A program made the position numbers and the translations under genes. A DNA stretch of 64,000 nt from Bellilinea sp040754815. Its GTDB lineage: Bacteria > Chloroflexota > Anaerolineae > Anaerolineales > Anaerolineaceae. The notes beneath the pieces were generated by a model that worked only from the letters and a program-made list of their open reading frames with translations, did not search any database and had not been told where the DNA came from. Position 1 is the first letter of the stretch, and every line of letters begins with the position of its first letter. Location of the stretch: the NCBI GenBank assembly GCA_040754815.1, contig JBFMBX010000005.1, positions 155,071-219,070 on the forward strand. The letters are read 5' to 3'. Positions 8,095-15,549 of the stretch are shown piece after piece.

Positions 8095-9473
8095 GGGATG
8101 CTCGCCGGTACGGGGGTGAGAAAATAGACTTCCACATAACTGGCCCACGGCACATAATCGGCGTCCGAGTAGCCCAAATCAATCCAGTTGCGCCCATCGG
8201 GGTAGCCGCCGCCGGTATCGGCCACCACTGCCGTGCCGTAGCCGGGGATATAGACCCGCTGGCCGCGCATCCACGAGTACCACGCGCGCGTGACGGCCAC
8301 AATGCCCTTTTGCAGGGTGGCACCGCTGGCGGTGATATACGAACAGCCGGATTGAAAACCGCAGGGATGATACGAGGTGGCAAAGGCGGTCACTTTGCGC
8401 CAGTATTCAAAGGTGCCTTCGGGCGTTTCCAGCGTGCGCACCACCACCTGCGTGCCGTAACCCAGCACCTGATCCACCGGCTCTTTGGCCACCCAGCTGG
8501 CCTCACTTTGGCGGCTCACTTCCGCGCCGTCCTCATAGCGCACCCGCACGCGCGAGACCTCCACCCCCAGTTCGCCGGCCTTCACCACCGAGCGCTGATC
8601 CAGTTCGGTGTTGGGGTCGGGCTGGTAGGTGGAGTTGAAGGGGATGGGCTTCTGTTCCAGCAGCACTTCCTCGCGCACCCGCACGATGCGGATGGTGCGG
8701 TCGGGCGGAATGGGCTGGTCTTCGGCGGGCAGGCTGTAATCCTGATCTTGCAGGGGGATTTGCGCCTGCGCGAGTGCCTCGCCCACCGTTTCGGCATTGA
8801 CCGGGTAGGTATGGGTTTTGCCGTCAGCAATGATTTGCACCGTTCGGGCCGGTTCAATGCTCACGCTGAGCGGCCGGCCGGTGAGCGGCGTTTCGGCGGG
8901 CAGGGAAAGGTGATCGGCCGGGCGCAGGTGAATGCCGGCTTCCGCCAGCGCACCCAGCAGGGTGGGCTGAGCCGAGATCAGATGCAGGCGCTGATTTTCA
9001 AGCGTGACCTCGATGGGTGTTGCCGGGCGGTAAACCAGCAGGTAAGAGGGGGCGTCCGGCAGCGGCTCGGCCGGGTCGAGCGGCGCGCCGTTCCATTCCA
9101 GCCGGTCGGCCGGGAACAGGCGCAGACCGGCCTGCGCCAGCAGGTTGGCGGGGATGCGCTCGGCGGTGTGCAGGTTGATCAGGTCGCCGCCGGAAGCATC
9201 CAGAATCTGCACCGGGCGGGCGCGTTCCAGCCGCACGGCCGCCCCCCAGCCGAGCGCGGCGTTCAAGGGGGGAGTGATCCGGTCGGCTTCGTGGATGGGG
9301 ATGCCGCTCTCGGCCAGCACGGCGCCCACCGAAAAGGCGCGGCTGGGCAGAGTGTAGGATTTTCCATCCACCACCAGCGTTACCGGTCTTTGCAGGCCAA
9401 AGTAGAGCAGCGCGGCACCCAAAAGCACGCACAGCGCCGCCGCCAGAGACCATCGTTTGGTAAGGTAGTTCAT
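8079..9473 (-). CDS. YabE-like secreted protein with DUF348 repeats, G5 and 3D domains
   Basis: A 464-residue exported cell-wall protein. A membrane-anchoring signal segment (AAALCVLLGAALLYFG) occupies about residues 10-27. Three DUF348 ubiquitin-like repeats follow, beginning with VTLVVDGKSYTLPSRAFSVG and ending with VQIIADGKTHTYPVNAETVG. Next comes a G5 domain (about 265-345), then a C-terminal 3D domain with ATSYHPCGFQSGCSYITASG and the closing Asp motifs near VVADTGGGYPDGRNWID. This architecture is shared with Rpf-like and YabE proteins, where the 3D fold is a lytic transglycosylase-like beta barrel. The start at 9473 was preferred over 9521 because it opens directly into the signal segment. 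It overlaps rsmA. Confidence 0.88.
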   Translation of the reverse strand: MNYLTKRWSLAAALCVLLGAALLYFGLQRPVTLVVDGKSYTLPSRAFSVGAVLAESGIPIHEADRITPPLNAALGWGAAVRLERARPVQILDASGGDLINLHTAERIPANLLAQAGLRLFPADRLEWNGAPLDPAEPLPDAPSYLLVYRPATPIEVTLENQRLHLISAQPTLLGALAEAGIHLRPADHLSLPAETPLTGRPLSVSIEPARTVQIIADGKTHTYPVNAETVGEALAQAQIPLQDQDYSLPAEDQPIPPDRTIRIVRVREEVLLEQKPIPFNSTYQPDPNTELDQRSVVKAGELGVEVSRVRVRYEDGAEVSRQSEASWVAKEPVDQVLGYGTQVVVRTLETPEGTFEYWRKVTAFATSYHPCGFQSGCSYITASGATLQKGIVAVTRAWYSWMRGQRVYIPGYGTAVVADTGGGYPDGRNWIDLGYSDADYVPWASYVEVYFLTPVPASIPWILP

Positions 9474-9480
9474 TGGCCTG

Positions 9481-9489
9481 ATTCTAACA
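9481..9489 (-). promoter_or_regulatory. extended -10 promoter element giving a probable leaderless mRNA
   Basis: Minus-strand TGTTAGAAT is an extended -10. Its 3' end is only 8 bases from the ATG at 9473, so the transcript would start at or within a base or two of the start codon of the 3D-domain gene. Confidence 0.45.
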
Positions 9490-9504
9490 GAGTTTTGTGA
9501 GAAG

Positions 9505-9532
9505 AAAAAACCCCCGCGCACGGAGCGGGGGG
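9505..9532 (-). terminator. intrinsic terminator of the DUF3800 operon
   Basis: On the minus strand CCCCCGC and GCGGGGG form a 7-bp GC stem over a short loop and are followed by six T residues. It lies about 60 bases past the stop of the small gene at 9592 and separates the AT-rich pair from the 3D-domain gene. Confidence 0.75.
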
Positions 9533-9591
9533 TGTGCCGAGAATTATCTGCAATAACAATTTACCTCTACTTCTCATAAATATTTTATTTA

Positions 9592-9783
9592 TTACCAGCT
9601 CGTTCCTTCTGTATCTTCATAGGTATAATCCTCGCGCGCTAATTCGACAGCATCTTCCAGGAGATTAATATTTGCATTTGCAATGATGCGAATCCAGACA
9701 GGAGCATCCAAACCACATGTATCGGCATAAAGACAACATGCTCGATACAACATCCAGACAATTTCTTCTCTTGGTAAACTCAT
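9592..9783 (-). CDS. small hypothetical protein downstream of DUF3800 gene
   Basis: A 63-residue acidic protein that I do not recognise. It starts 4 bases after the stop of the DUF3800 gene, with AAGGAG 8 bases ahead of its ATG, so the two are surely one operon. It has no signal peptide or membrane segment and looks mostly helical (EEIVWMLYRACCLYAD, NINLLEDAVELARED). Two closely spaced Cys residues occur in RACCLY. Its base composition is AT-richer than the housekeeping genes on either side. It could be a partner or regulator of the DUF3800 protein, but nothing in the sequence proves this. Confidence 0.6.
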   Translation of the reverse strand: MSLPREEIVWMLYRACCLYADTCGLDAPVWIRIIANANINLLEDAVELAREDYTYEDTEGTSW

Positions 9784-9787
9784 GATT

Positions 9788-10546
9788 TTAACTCCTTGCT
9801 TGAATGCGCCTGCTCATACATGCTGGACAAGTACAATTGTAATTAATTGTTTGACGGTGAACTAAACCATGTAAAATTCCATCTTTTTCATAAAACTTAT
9901 TTTGAATGCAATTAAAATAGGTAAGATCATTGGCTTGATACATTCTAAAAACCGCATATGCAACATGATCTGCTAATTGTGTAATTCTAGACGCTGAAGA
10001 ATCCACGAATAGTGGAACTTCTACAATGCTACGCATTTGCTGACCCCATCGGTTTCCACTAATTCGAATGTTGTTGGTAAGACTTTGCAATCCCGTTTCA
10101 TATGAAGATTTATCCAAAATGATTAATCCTTTTTCCTGCCGATTCTCTGTACTGATGTTTTGTTCAAGATGATTGTTGAAGCGAGCTGCCAAATCTTCGT
10201 ATGCCTTTAGTACCGGATCCTCTTGAGGAAATGACTTTTTATGTATGGCATAAGCAAACAAAACGGTGTTTTGGTAAGCATCGTTTAATACGTTAAGAAC
10301 CTCTTGAATAATTTTTACTCGTTGTTTTTTATCGTTGATATTATTCCAGGGATATGCTTTACCCCTAAATATTTCGGCGGCATGAAGTTCTACAGATTGT
10401 GAGGTGCCGTATTTACAAGCGATTTGATCAAGCTGATGAGAAAGCCAGCGGACGCTGGATTCTGGAACACAAATTCCCCCCAAAACAAAATAATCCTCAT
10501 GAGGATTATTAGGCGACCCGGAATCGTCAAGATACAAAAGATACAT
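9788..10546 (-). CDS. DUF3800 domain-containing protein
   Basis: A 252-residue DUF3800 protein. The family hallmark is the N-terminal acidic motif YLLYLDDSGSPNN (DDSG). It continues with VLGGICVPE, the HAAEIFRG segment and a late aspartate cluster VDSSASRITQLADHVAYAV, which together suggest an RNase H-like or integrase-like metal-dependent fold. The biochemical function is not established. DUF3800 genes are often found in mobile and defence neighbourhoods. The C-terminus has a CPAC cysteine pair. The ATG is preceded by GGAGG at 5 bases spacing. Codon use is clearly AT-richer than the surrounding genes, consistent with horizontal acquisition. A consensus promoter lies about 90 bases upstream. 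Confidence 0.85.
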   Translation of the reverse strand: MYLLYLDDSGSPNNPHEDYFVLGGICVPESSVRWLSHQLDQIACKYGTSQSVELHAAEIFRGKAYPWNNINDKKQRVKIIQEVLNVLNDAYQNTVLFAYAIHKKSFPQEDPVLKAYEDLAARFNNHLEQNISTENRQEKGLIILDKSSYETGLQSLTNNIRISGNRWGQQMRSIVEVPLFVDSSASRITQLADHVAYAVFRMYQANDLTYFNCIQNKFYEKDGILHGLVHRQTINYNCTCPACMSRRIQARS

Positions 10547-10849
10547 AAACTCCTCCCTTAGTTAACAAAAAACGCAGCCGAGTCGCCTTTGCGAACGGAC
10601 CGCCTGCTGCAGCCCTCTCGACCGCAAATTTATTATAAGCATTTCCATGGTTTTGTCAATAAACAAACGTTCTATATAACACGTATACCACTCTCAAAAT
10701 AAAGTTTACACACCCAGCAATCTATTTTCTGAAACTTCTGAACCATATAGAATAATTATCACTTGCACTACTCATTTTTTATAAACCAATCAACCCCCAA
10801 ATCTAATCAAGGTTTAGGAGGTTGACTGTCTGAATTTTATTCATCAGTG
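10547..10849. other. AT-rich intergenic stretch with the DUF3800 promoter
   Basis: About 300 bases without a convincing gene between the DUF3800 start and tRNA-Phe. The half nearest DUF3800 holds its promoter and a leader of about 75 bases with several GC-rich blocks. The rest is AT-rich, and I see no conserved element in it. Confidence 0.6.
10632..10659 (-). promoter_or_regulatory. sigma70-type promoter of the DUF3800 operon
   Basis: Minus-strand TTGACA (10659-10654) and TATAAT (10637-10632) are separated by 16 bases. Both hexamers are perfect consensus, so this foreign-looking operon is likely expressed by the housekeeping polymerase. Confidence 0.75.
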
Positions 10850-10922
10850 TGCCGAGAGCCAGAATCGAACTGGCGACACCGCAATTTTCAGTCGCGTGCT
10901 CTACCAACTGAGCTATCTCGGC
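10850..10922 (-). tRNA. tRNA-Phe (GAA)
   Basis: The minus strand folds into a complete 73-base cloverleaf. The acceptor stem is GCCGAGA/TCTCGGC, the D arm GCTCAGTTGGTAGAGC, the anticodon loop CTGAAAA with anticodon GAA, and the T arm GCCAG-TTCGATT-CTGGC. The discriminator base is A. The genomic CCA end is absent, so CCA would have to be added after transcription. One G-T pair is present in the anticodon stem. Confidence 0.96.
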
Positions 10923-10934
10923 GATTGCGGTCAA

Positions 10935-10963
10935 ATTGTACCGCTGGTAAGGTGGAATGTCAA
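10935..10963 (-). promoter_or_regulatory. consensus promoter of tRNA-Phe
   Basis: Minus-strand TTGACA (10963-10958), a 17-base spacer and TACAAT (10940-10935) lie just upstream of the tRNA. The expected start is about 5 bases before the mature 5' end. Confidence 0.8.
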
Positions 10964-10980
10964 GAAAAAAATTGGCGGCG

Positions 10981-11277
10981 CTAACCTCCGGAAATGGCGC
11001 CCAATATGATGAACGGCTCTTCGCCGGCTGCCACGGGCGGGGCAACCGGCTGGTCGGGGTCGGCAAAAGAAACATCCTCACGGCAGGCGAAGAAGCGCAC
11101 ATAGGCGCGGCGTTGCTGAGTTTGCACATCGCGTATCGTGCCGCGCAGAGCCGGGTAGCACCGTTCGATCTCATCTACTATGCGGCGCGGCGTAACCGGC
11201 GGCGAAAGGTCAAGCTGCACTTCGCCGTTGATGTTCGCCAGCAGGCGCAGGTGAGCCGGCAGAACCACGCGAATCAT
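10981..11277 (-). CDS. MoaD/ThiS-like ubiquitin-fold sulfur-carrier protein
   Basis: A 98-residue beta-grasp protein. The pattern MIRVVLPAHLRLLANINGEV, the segment RIVDEIERCYPALRGTIRD and the C-terminal diglycine (ILGAISGG) are typical of MoaD/ThiS sulfur carriers, which are adenylated and thiocarboxylated on the last Gly by an E1-like enzyme. No molybdopterin or thiamine genes are in this window, so the pathway served is unknown. Its start overlaps the stop of the upstream BNR-repeat gene in an ATGA arrangement, so the two are co-translated. The closing GG is followed directly by the stop codon, as required for carrier function. Confidence 0.8.
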   Translation of the reverse strand: MIRVVLPAHLRLLANINGEVQLDLSPPVTPRRIVDEIERCYPALRGTIRDVQTQQRRAYVRFFACREDVSFADPDQPVAPPVAAGEEPFIILGAISGG

Positions 11278-12389
11278 GGCAGGGTTTGCACCTCAACCGA
11301 AAGCACGGCGGGCAAATCGTGAACGATGGCCTGCCAGTGGTCGCCGCCATCCGGCGAGACATAGACCTGCCCGCCGGTGGTGCCGAAATACACGCCGCAC
11401 GGATCGAGTTCATCCACCGCCATGGCATCCCTCAACACGTTGACATAGCAGTTCTGCTGGGGCAAACCGTTGCTCAGTGCCTCCCATTCGTTCCCGCCCG
11501 TCCGGCTGCGGTATACCCGCAGTTTTCCTTCCGGCGGGTAATGCTCCGAATCGCTTTTGATCGGCACAACATAAACCGTATCCGGTTCGTGCGCGTGGAC
11601 GGCCACCACAAAGCCAAAATCGCTGGGCAGATTGCCGCTGATTTCGTACCAGTGGTCGCCGGCATCATCACTGCGCAGCACATCCCAGTGTTTTTGCATG
11701 AACAAGACCTGCGGGCGCGCCGGGTGCATGGCAATGCGGTGAACGCAATGCCCGAATTCCGCCTCCGGGTCGGGAATGTAATCGGATTTCAGGCCGCGGT
11801 TGATGGGCTTCCAGCTTTCTCCGCCGTCCTCGCTGCGGAATGCACCCACCGCCGAAATGGCCACAAACATGCGTTGCGCATGGTGCGGGTCGAGCAAAAT
11901 GGTGTGCAGGCACAAACCCCCCGCGCCGGGGTGCCAGTCGGCGCTGGTGCCGTGCCGGCGCAGGCCGCTCAGTTCCTCCCACGTCTGCCCGCCGTCGGTA
12001 GAACGGAAGATGGCGGCATCTTCTACGCCGGCAAAGACCGTATCGGCATCCGTCGGGGAGGGTTCCACGTGCCAGACGCGGCGGAAAGCCCACGGCTTGA
12101 TGCTGCCATCGAACCACTGGTGGGTGCCCACCTCGCCGCGGTAAACAAACTCGTTGCCGATGGTCTGCCACGTTTTACCGCCGTCATCCGAACGGTGCAT
12201 GACCTGACCGAACCATTCGCTTGCCTGAGAGGCGTAGATTCGATTAGGGTTGACCGCCGAACCTTTGAGGTGATAAATTTCCCAGCCGCCGAAGTACGGC
12301 CCATCCACCTGCCAGTTTTGCCGTTTTCCATCGGACGAAAGAATAAAGGCTCCCTTGCGGGTGCCAACCAGAACGCGGACACTGCTCAT
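11274..12389 (-). CDS. BNR/Asp-box repeat beta-propeller protein (sialidase-like fold)
   Basis: A 371-residue protein built from at least five Asp-box repeats: SDDGGKTWQ, STDGGQTWEE, SEDGGESWK, SDDAGDHWYE and SPDGGDHWQ. These mark a beta-propeller of the sialidase/VPS10/YCF48 type. No signal peptide is visible and the catalytic arginine triad of true sialidases is not evident, so an enzymatic sialidase activity should not be assumed. It is translationally coupled to the MoaD-like gene by a 4-base overlap, an arrangement that suggests a conserved but uncharacterised pair. A short AT-rich gap of about 100 bases separates it from the nucleotidyltransferase gene upstream. Confidence 0.83.
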   Translation of the reverse strand: MSSVRVLVGTRKGAFILSSDGKRQNWQVDGPYFGGWEIYHLKGSAVNPNRIYASQASEWFGQVMHRSDDGGKTWQTIGNEFVYRGEVGTHQWFDGSIKPWAFRRVWHVEPSPTDADTVFAGVEDAAIFRSTDGGQTWEELSGLRRHGTSADWHPGAGGLCLHTILLDPHHAQRMFVAISAVGAFRSEDGGESWKPINRGLKSDYIPDPEAEFGHCVHRIAMHPARPQVLFMQKHWDVLRSDDAGDHWYEISGNLPSDFGFVVAVHAHEPDTVYVVPIKSDSEHYPPEGKLRVYRSRTGGNEWEALSNGLPQQNCYVNVLRDAMAVDELDPCGVYFGTTGGQVYVSPDGGDHWQAIVHDLPAVLSVEVQTLP

Positions 12390-12487
12390 TTTGCTCTCCT
12401 TTGAAAGAATGCACCGTCAGCCAGCGGCGGTTGATGCAATCGTGCAATTATTGACTGATTATATCCTATTTTATCAGAAAATTTGTT

Positions 12488-12973
12488 CTAGTCAAGAGGG
12501 TTTCGAGAGGAATCCAGCCAGCGGCGGATTTTTTCGGCCTTTTCCAGCCGCCCCATGCGCCGGTAGGCCTTAACCTCGTATTCCAGTTCCAGCACCGGCA
12601 CGTTCCACCCTTGCCATTTGACCCAACGGCGGTGTGCGGCCACATTCACCGGCTCTTCCCACTCGCCGTTTTCCAGCCGTTTTTGCAATCCGCCGATGAT
12701 TTCCACCTCCACCCCCTGCACCACCGCTTTGCCGAGCAGCGAGCGCATGTTCGGCGAGTCCACCTGCCGCACCGGCACCGTCATCCACGCTTCCAAACGC
12801 TGTTGAATCTGAACGGCTCCCAGCGGGCTGGTTTGCAGGTCAATATCGTGAATTTCCAGCGGCATTCCCTGTATCACCATGCCCGCGCTGCCGGTCAATG
12901 CCCATGCTTCCGGCAGGCCGTTCAACCGCTCCAGAATAAGGTGCAGGGCCGTTTCAAATTCTTTCGGCAGCAT
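12488..12973 (-). CDS. nucleotidyltransferase-fold protein
   Basis: A 161-residue protein with the Pol-beta-type nucleotidyltransferase core. The glycine motif ALTGSAGMVIQG is followed after a short strand by the metal-binding HDIDLQT (DxD). A later acidic strand VEVEIIGGL provides a third acidic position. The C-terminal 40 residues are basic and helical. The domain is small, like the minimal nucleotidyltransferases and the GrpB/AbiEii-type relatives, but no HEPN or toxin partner is adjacent. It lies 3 bases after the MFS transporter gene, so the two probably share a transcript. The substrate is unknown. Confidence 0.7.
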   Translation of the reverse strand: MLPKEFETALHLILERLNGLPEAWALTGSAGMVIQGMPLEIHDIDLQTSPLGAVQIQQRLEAWMTVPVRQVDSPNMRSLLGKAVVQGVEVEIIGGLQKRLENGEWEEPVNVAAHRRWVKWQGWNVPVLELEYEVKAYRRMGRLEKAEKIRRWLDSSRNPLD

Positions 12974-12976
12974 GGG

Positions 12977-14194
12977 TCAGCGGTGCAAGGCATCCGAAAA
13001 ACCGGCCGCCGGTTCGGAAACGGAGGAAGAACGGGGCGAATGCGTCAGGCGGTAAATACCGCCCAGCAGGCCAATCATCAACACCACGCCGCTCAGGGTG
13101 AGCAGCAGGCTGGCGGTTGGAGAAATAGTGTTGAGCAGCACCCCCTGCAGCCACGGCAGCAGCATGGCGCCGATGCTGGCCGTGCCGTTGATGATGCTCA
13201 TCGCCCGGCCGGCCTGTTCCGGAAAGGAAGCGCTGCTCAACGAGACCGTGGAGGGGAAGATGGCGGCAAAACTGAACCCCGTCAGCAGGATGCCGGCCGC
13301 ACTGAGCGGCAGGCTGCCCCTGCCCAGCACCAGCAGCAGGCTGCCCGCCAGCGCCCCGCCCAGACTGAGGCTGAGAATGCGCACCGCACTCAGGCGCATG
13401 CCCAGCCCGACCGTCACCAGCCGCCCGGCGGTGAGCGCCAGCCAGAAAGCCGAGGCAGAAAGAGCGGCCTGTTCATAGGGGAGGTTGACGGTGCGCTCCA
13501 TATAGACGGTAATCCACCCGCCCAGTCCGTTTTCCACCCCCACGTAGAGCATCAGCAGCAGCGCCATCAGCCAGATGAGGCGGTTGCGCAGCAGGAAACC
13601 CATGCCAACCGGGTTGGCCGAAACAGCCGCTTTTTGAGCCGGCGGTATGCGCAGCAGCGCGAACAGAACGAACTGCAATGCCAGCAGCCCGCCCACCACC
13701 CACAGAATTTGCCGGCCGTTGCCGGTTTGACGGGCAATCAACCCCACCATTGCCGGGCTGAGAAACGCCCCCACCCCGAAGAACACGTTGAGCAGATTCA
13801 GCGCTGAAACCGAACGGTGGGCGTAGATGCGGGCAACCAGCACGTTGGTGGTCAGCACAATGGCCCCGCCGCCCAGCCCGGTAAGGCTGAACAGCAGTAA
13901 GGTGAGGGCAAAATTGTGACTGAACGGCAGAGCGGCAATGCTGGCACCCAGCAGCAGGGAAGAAACCAGCAGCAGCGGTTTTTCTCCAAAACGGTCGCTG
14001 AGCGGTCCGCTGAAGATTTGAGAAATCAGCGACCCCAAAAAATAAAAGGTGAAAATCTGCCCCATGCGGGTCAAATCCACCTGATTGAGTGCCGAGAGTT
14101 CCGGCAGCAGCGGGCCAAAGGATGCCACCGTTGTACCCAGTGAGAAGAAGAACAGACAGCACAAAATCAGGATGAGCAAGCGGGAATGATGCAT
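12977..14194 (-). CDS. MFS transporter
   Basis: A 405-residue major facilitator superfamily permease with about 12 predicted transmembrane helices. The loop motif SGPLSDRFGEKP between helices 2 and 3 corresponds to MFS motif A (GxLxDRxGxK). The overall pattern resembles the fucose permease/YfkF-like branch, but no substrate can be assigned. The start at 14194 was chosen because the preceding 17 residues are charged and precede a clean first helix (LLILILCCLFFFSLGTTVA). The gene is divergent from the GTPase gene, and the short shared region contains two 12-base direct repeats. The nucleotidyltransferase gene follows immediately. Confidence 0.86.
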   Translation of the reverse strand: MHHSRLLILILCCLFFFSLGTTVASFGPLLPELSALNQVDLTRMGQIFTFYFLGSLISQIFSGPLSDRFGEKPLLLVSSLLLGASIAALPFSHNFALTLLLFSLTGLGGGAIVLTTNVLVARIYAHRSVSALNLLNVFFGVGAFLSPAMVGLIARQTGNGRQILWVVGGLLALQFVLFALLRIPPAQKAAVSANPVGMGFLLRNRLIWLMALLLMLYVGVENGLGGWITVYMERTVNLPYEQAALSASAFWLALTAGRLVTVGLGMRLSAVRILSLSLGGALAGSLLLVLGRGSLPLSAAGILLTGFSFAAIFPSTVSLSSASFPEQAGRAMSIINGTASIGAMLLPWLQGVLLNTISPTASLLLTLSGVVLMIGLLGGIYRLTHSPRSSSVSEPAAGFSDALHR

Positions 14195-14229
14195 TTTCAA
14201 TGCCAGACCTTTCCGTAAAAATCGAACGG

Positions 14230-14267
14230 TTTTATGATACCGCAAAACAACGGATTTTTATGATACC
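14230..14267. promoter_or_regulatory. two direct repeats with -10-like cores between divergent genes
   Basis: The 12-base sequence TTTTATGATACC occurs at 14230-14241 and again at 14256-14267, spaced 26 bases start to start. Each contains TATGAT, a plausible -10 for the plus-strand GTPase gene. The pair could equally be an operator controlling both divergent genes. Confidence 0.35.
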
Positions 14268-14283
14268 ATTTAATCCTATCAAG

Positions 14284-15549
14284 ATGCCCAGCCTTCAAGA
14301 TCTCTTACGCAAATTACCTCCCGAAACGCGCGATGTTTTCCGCGTCTTATGGGAGTCGCTCTCGCCGGCCGACCGCAGCACGTTACAGGCCCTGCTGGGC
14401 GGTCTGCCGCCGGATGCCAACCTGCTGCGCCTGTTGATGCGACTTTCGGCGCACCAGTTCCGCACCGCCTTTGGGCAAAAAAGCCGCATTGCCATTGTGG
14501 GGCCGGCGAATACGGGCAAATCCACGCTGTATAACCAGTTCGTCCAGCAAAAGAGCGAACGAGCCGAGGTCAGTCCCCTGCCCGGCACCACCCGCAGCAA
14601 TCAGGAAGCCGATACGGGTTTGTTCACCATCATTGACACGCCCGGCGCCGATGCCGTGGGCGAGGTGGGCGAACGCGAGCGAGAAGAGGCCCTGCTGGCC
14701 GCCGCGCAGGCCGATGTGTTGATTATTTTGTTCGATGCCATTCAGGGAATCAAGCAAACCGAACTGGATCTGTACGAACGCCTGAAAGCGCTGAACAAGC
14801 CCTACATTGTGGTACTGAACAAGATGGATCTGGTGCGCCGCCAGTCGGCGGCGGTGATTGCGCGCGCCGCCCAAAATTTGGGGCTGGAAAGCGCGCAGAT
14901 ACTCCCGCTGGTGGCCAAAAGCGGTGAAGGTCTGCCGCAAATTCTGGCGGCCGTTGCCGCCCTGCAGCCGGAAATCACTGCCGCGCTGGGGCAGGGCCTG
15001 CCGCATTACCGCTGGCAGCTGGCATGGCGTTCGATTGTCAGCGCTGCCTCGGTGGCCGCGGTGATCGCTCTCACCCCCCTGCCGATGATTGACTTTGCCC
15101 CGCTGATCGTTACCCAGTCGGTGATGGTGCTGGGCATTGCCCGCATTTATAATTACCGCATCACGCTGGAACGCGCCCGCGAACTGGCCGCCACCTTTGG
15201 GCTGGGGCTGCTGGGCCGCACGCTGTTTGGCGAATTGAGCAAACTGGGCGGTCTGCCCGGCTGGTTGCTGGCGGCTGCAATTGCCACCGCCACCACCGTG
15301 GTGATGGGTTACGCCGCCGTGATCTGGTTCGAGCGCGGCGAGCGGCTTTCGGCTGCCGCCCTGCAAAACCTGACCCAATCGCTGACCGCCCTTTTCCTCG
15401 AATCCCTGCGCGGGTTGGGGGGAAAGAAACCCGGCAAAACCAGCCTGCAGCAGCGCGTGCAGGAAGCGCTGAACCAATCTCACCTCGGAGAGGATCGCAG
15501 TCTGCTCGATGACCACCTCAAAGATCAATCTGCAAAGTCTGGCGAATAG
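14284..15549 (+). CDS. Era-like GTPase with membrane-associated DUF697 domain
   Basis: A 421-residue protein from this start. A TRAFAC-class GTPase domain spans about 60-230, with Walker A in AIVGPANTGKSTLYN, switch Thr in LPGTTRSN, G3 in IIDTPGADAV and G4 in VLNKMDL. The C-terminal half holds two hydrophobic segments (SAASVAAVIALTPLPMIDFA and WLLAAAIATATTVVMGYAAV), as in DUF697/YcjF-type membrane GTPases. Its role is unknown but is likely at the inner face of the membrane. Starts at 14260 and 14200 are also open. 14284 was chosen because -10-like elements precede it. The last 41 bases overlap the acyltransferase gene. Confidence 0.82.
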   Translation: MPSLQDLLRKLPPETRDVFRVLWESLSPADRSTLQALLGGLPPDANLLRLLMRLSAHQFRTAFGQKSRIAIVGPANTGKSTLYNQFVQQKSERAEVSPLPGTTRSNQEADTGLFTIIDTPGADAVGEVGEREREEALLAAAQADVLIILFDAIQGIKQTELDLYERLKALNKPYIVVLNKMDLVRRQSAAVIARAAQNLGLESAQILPLVAKSGEGLPQILAAVAALQPEITAALGQGLPHYRWQLAWRSIVSAASVAAVIALTPLPMIDFAPLIVTQSVMVLGIARIYNYRITLERARELAATFGLGLLGRTLFGELSKLGGLPGWLLAAAIATATTVVMGYAAVIWFERGERLSAAALQNLTQSLTALFLESLRGLGGKKPGKTSLQQRVQEALNQSHLGEDRSLLDDHLKDQSAKSGE

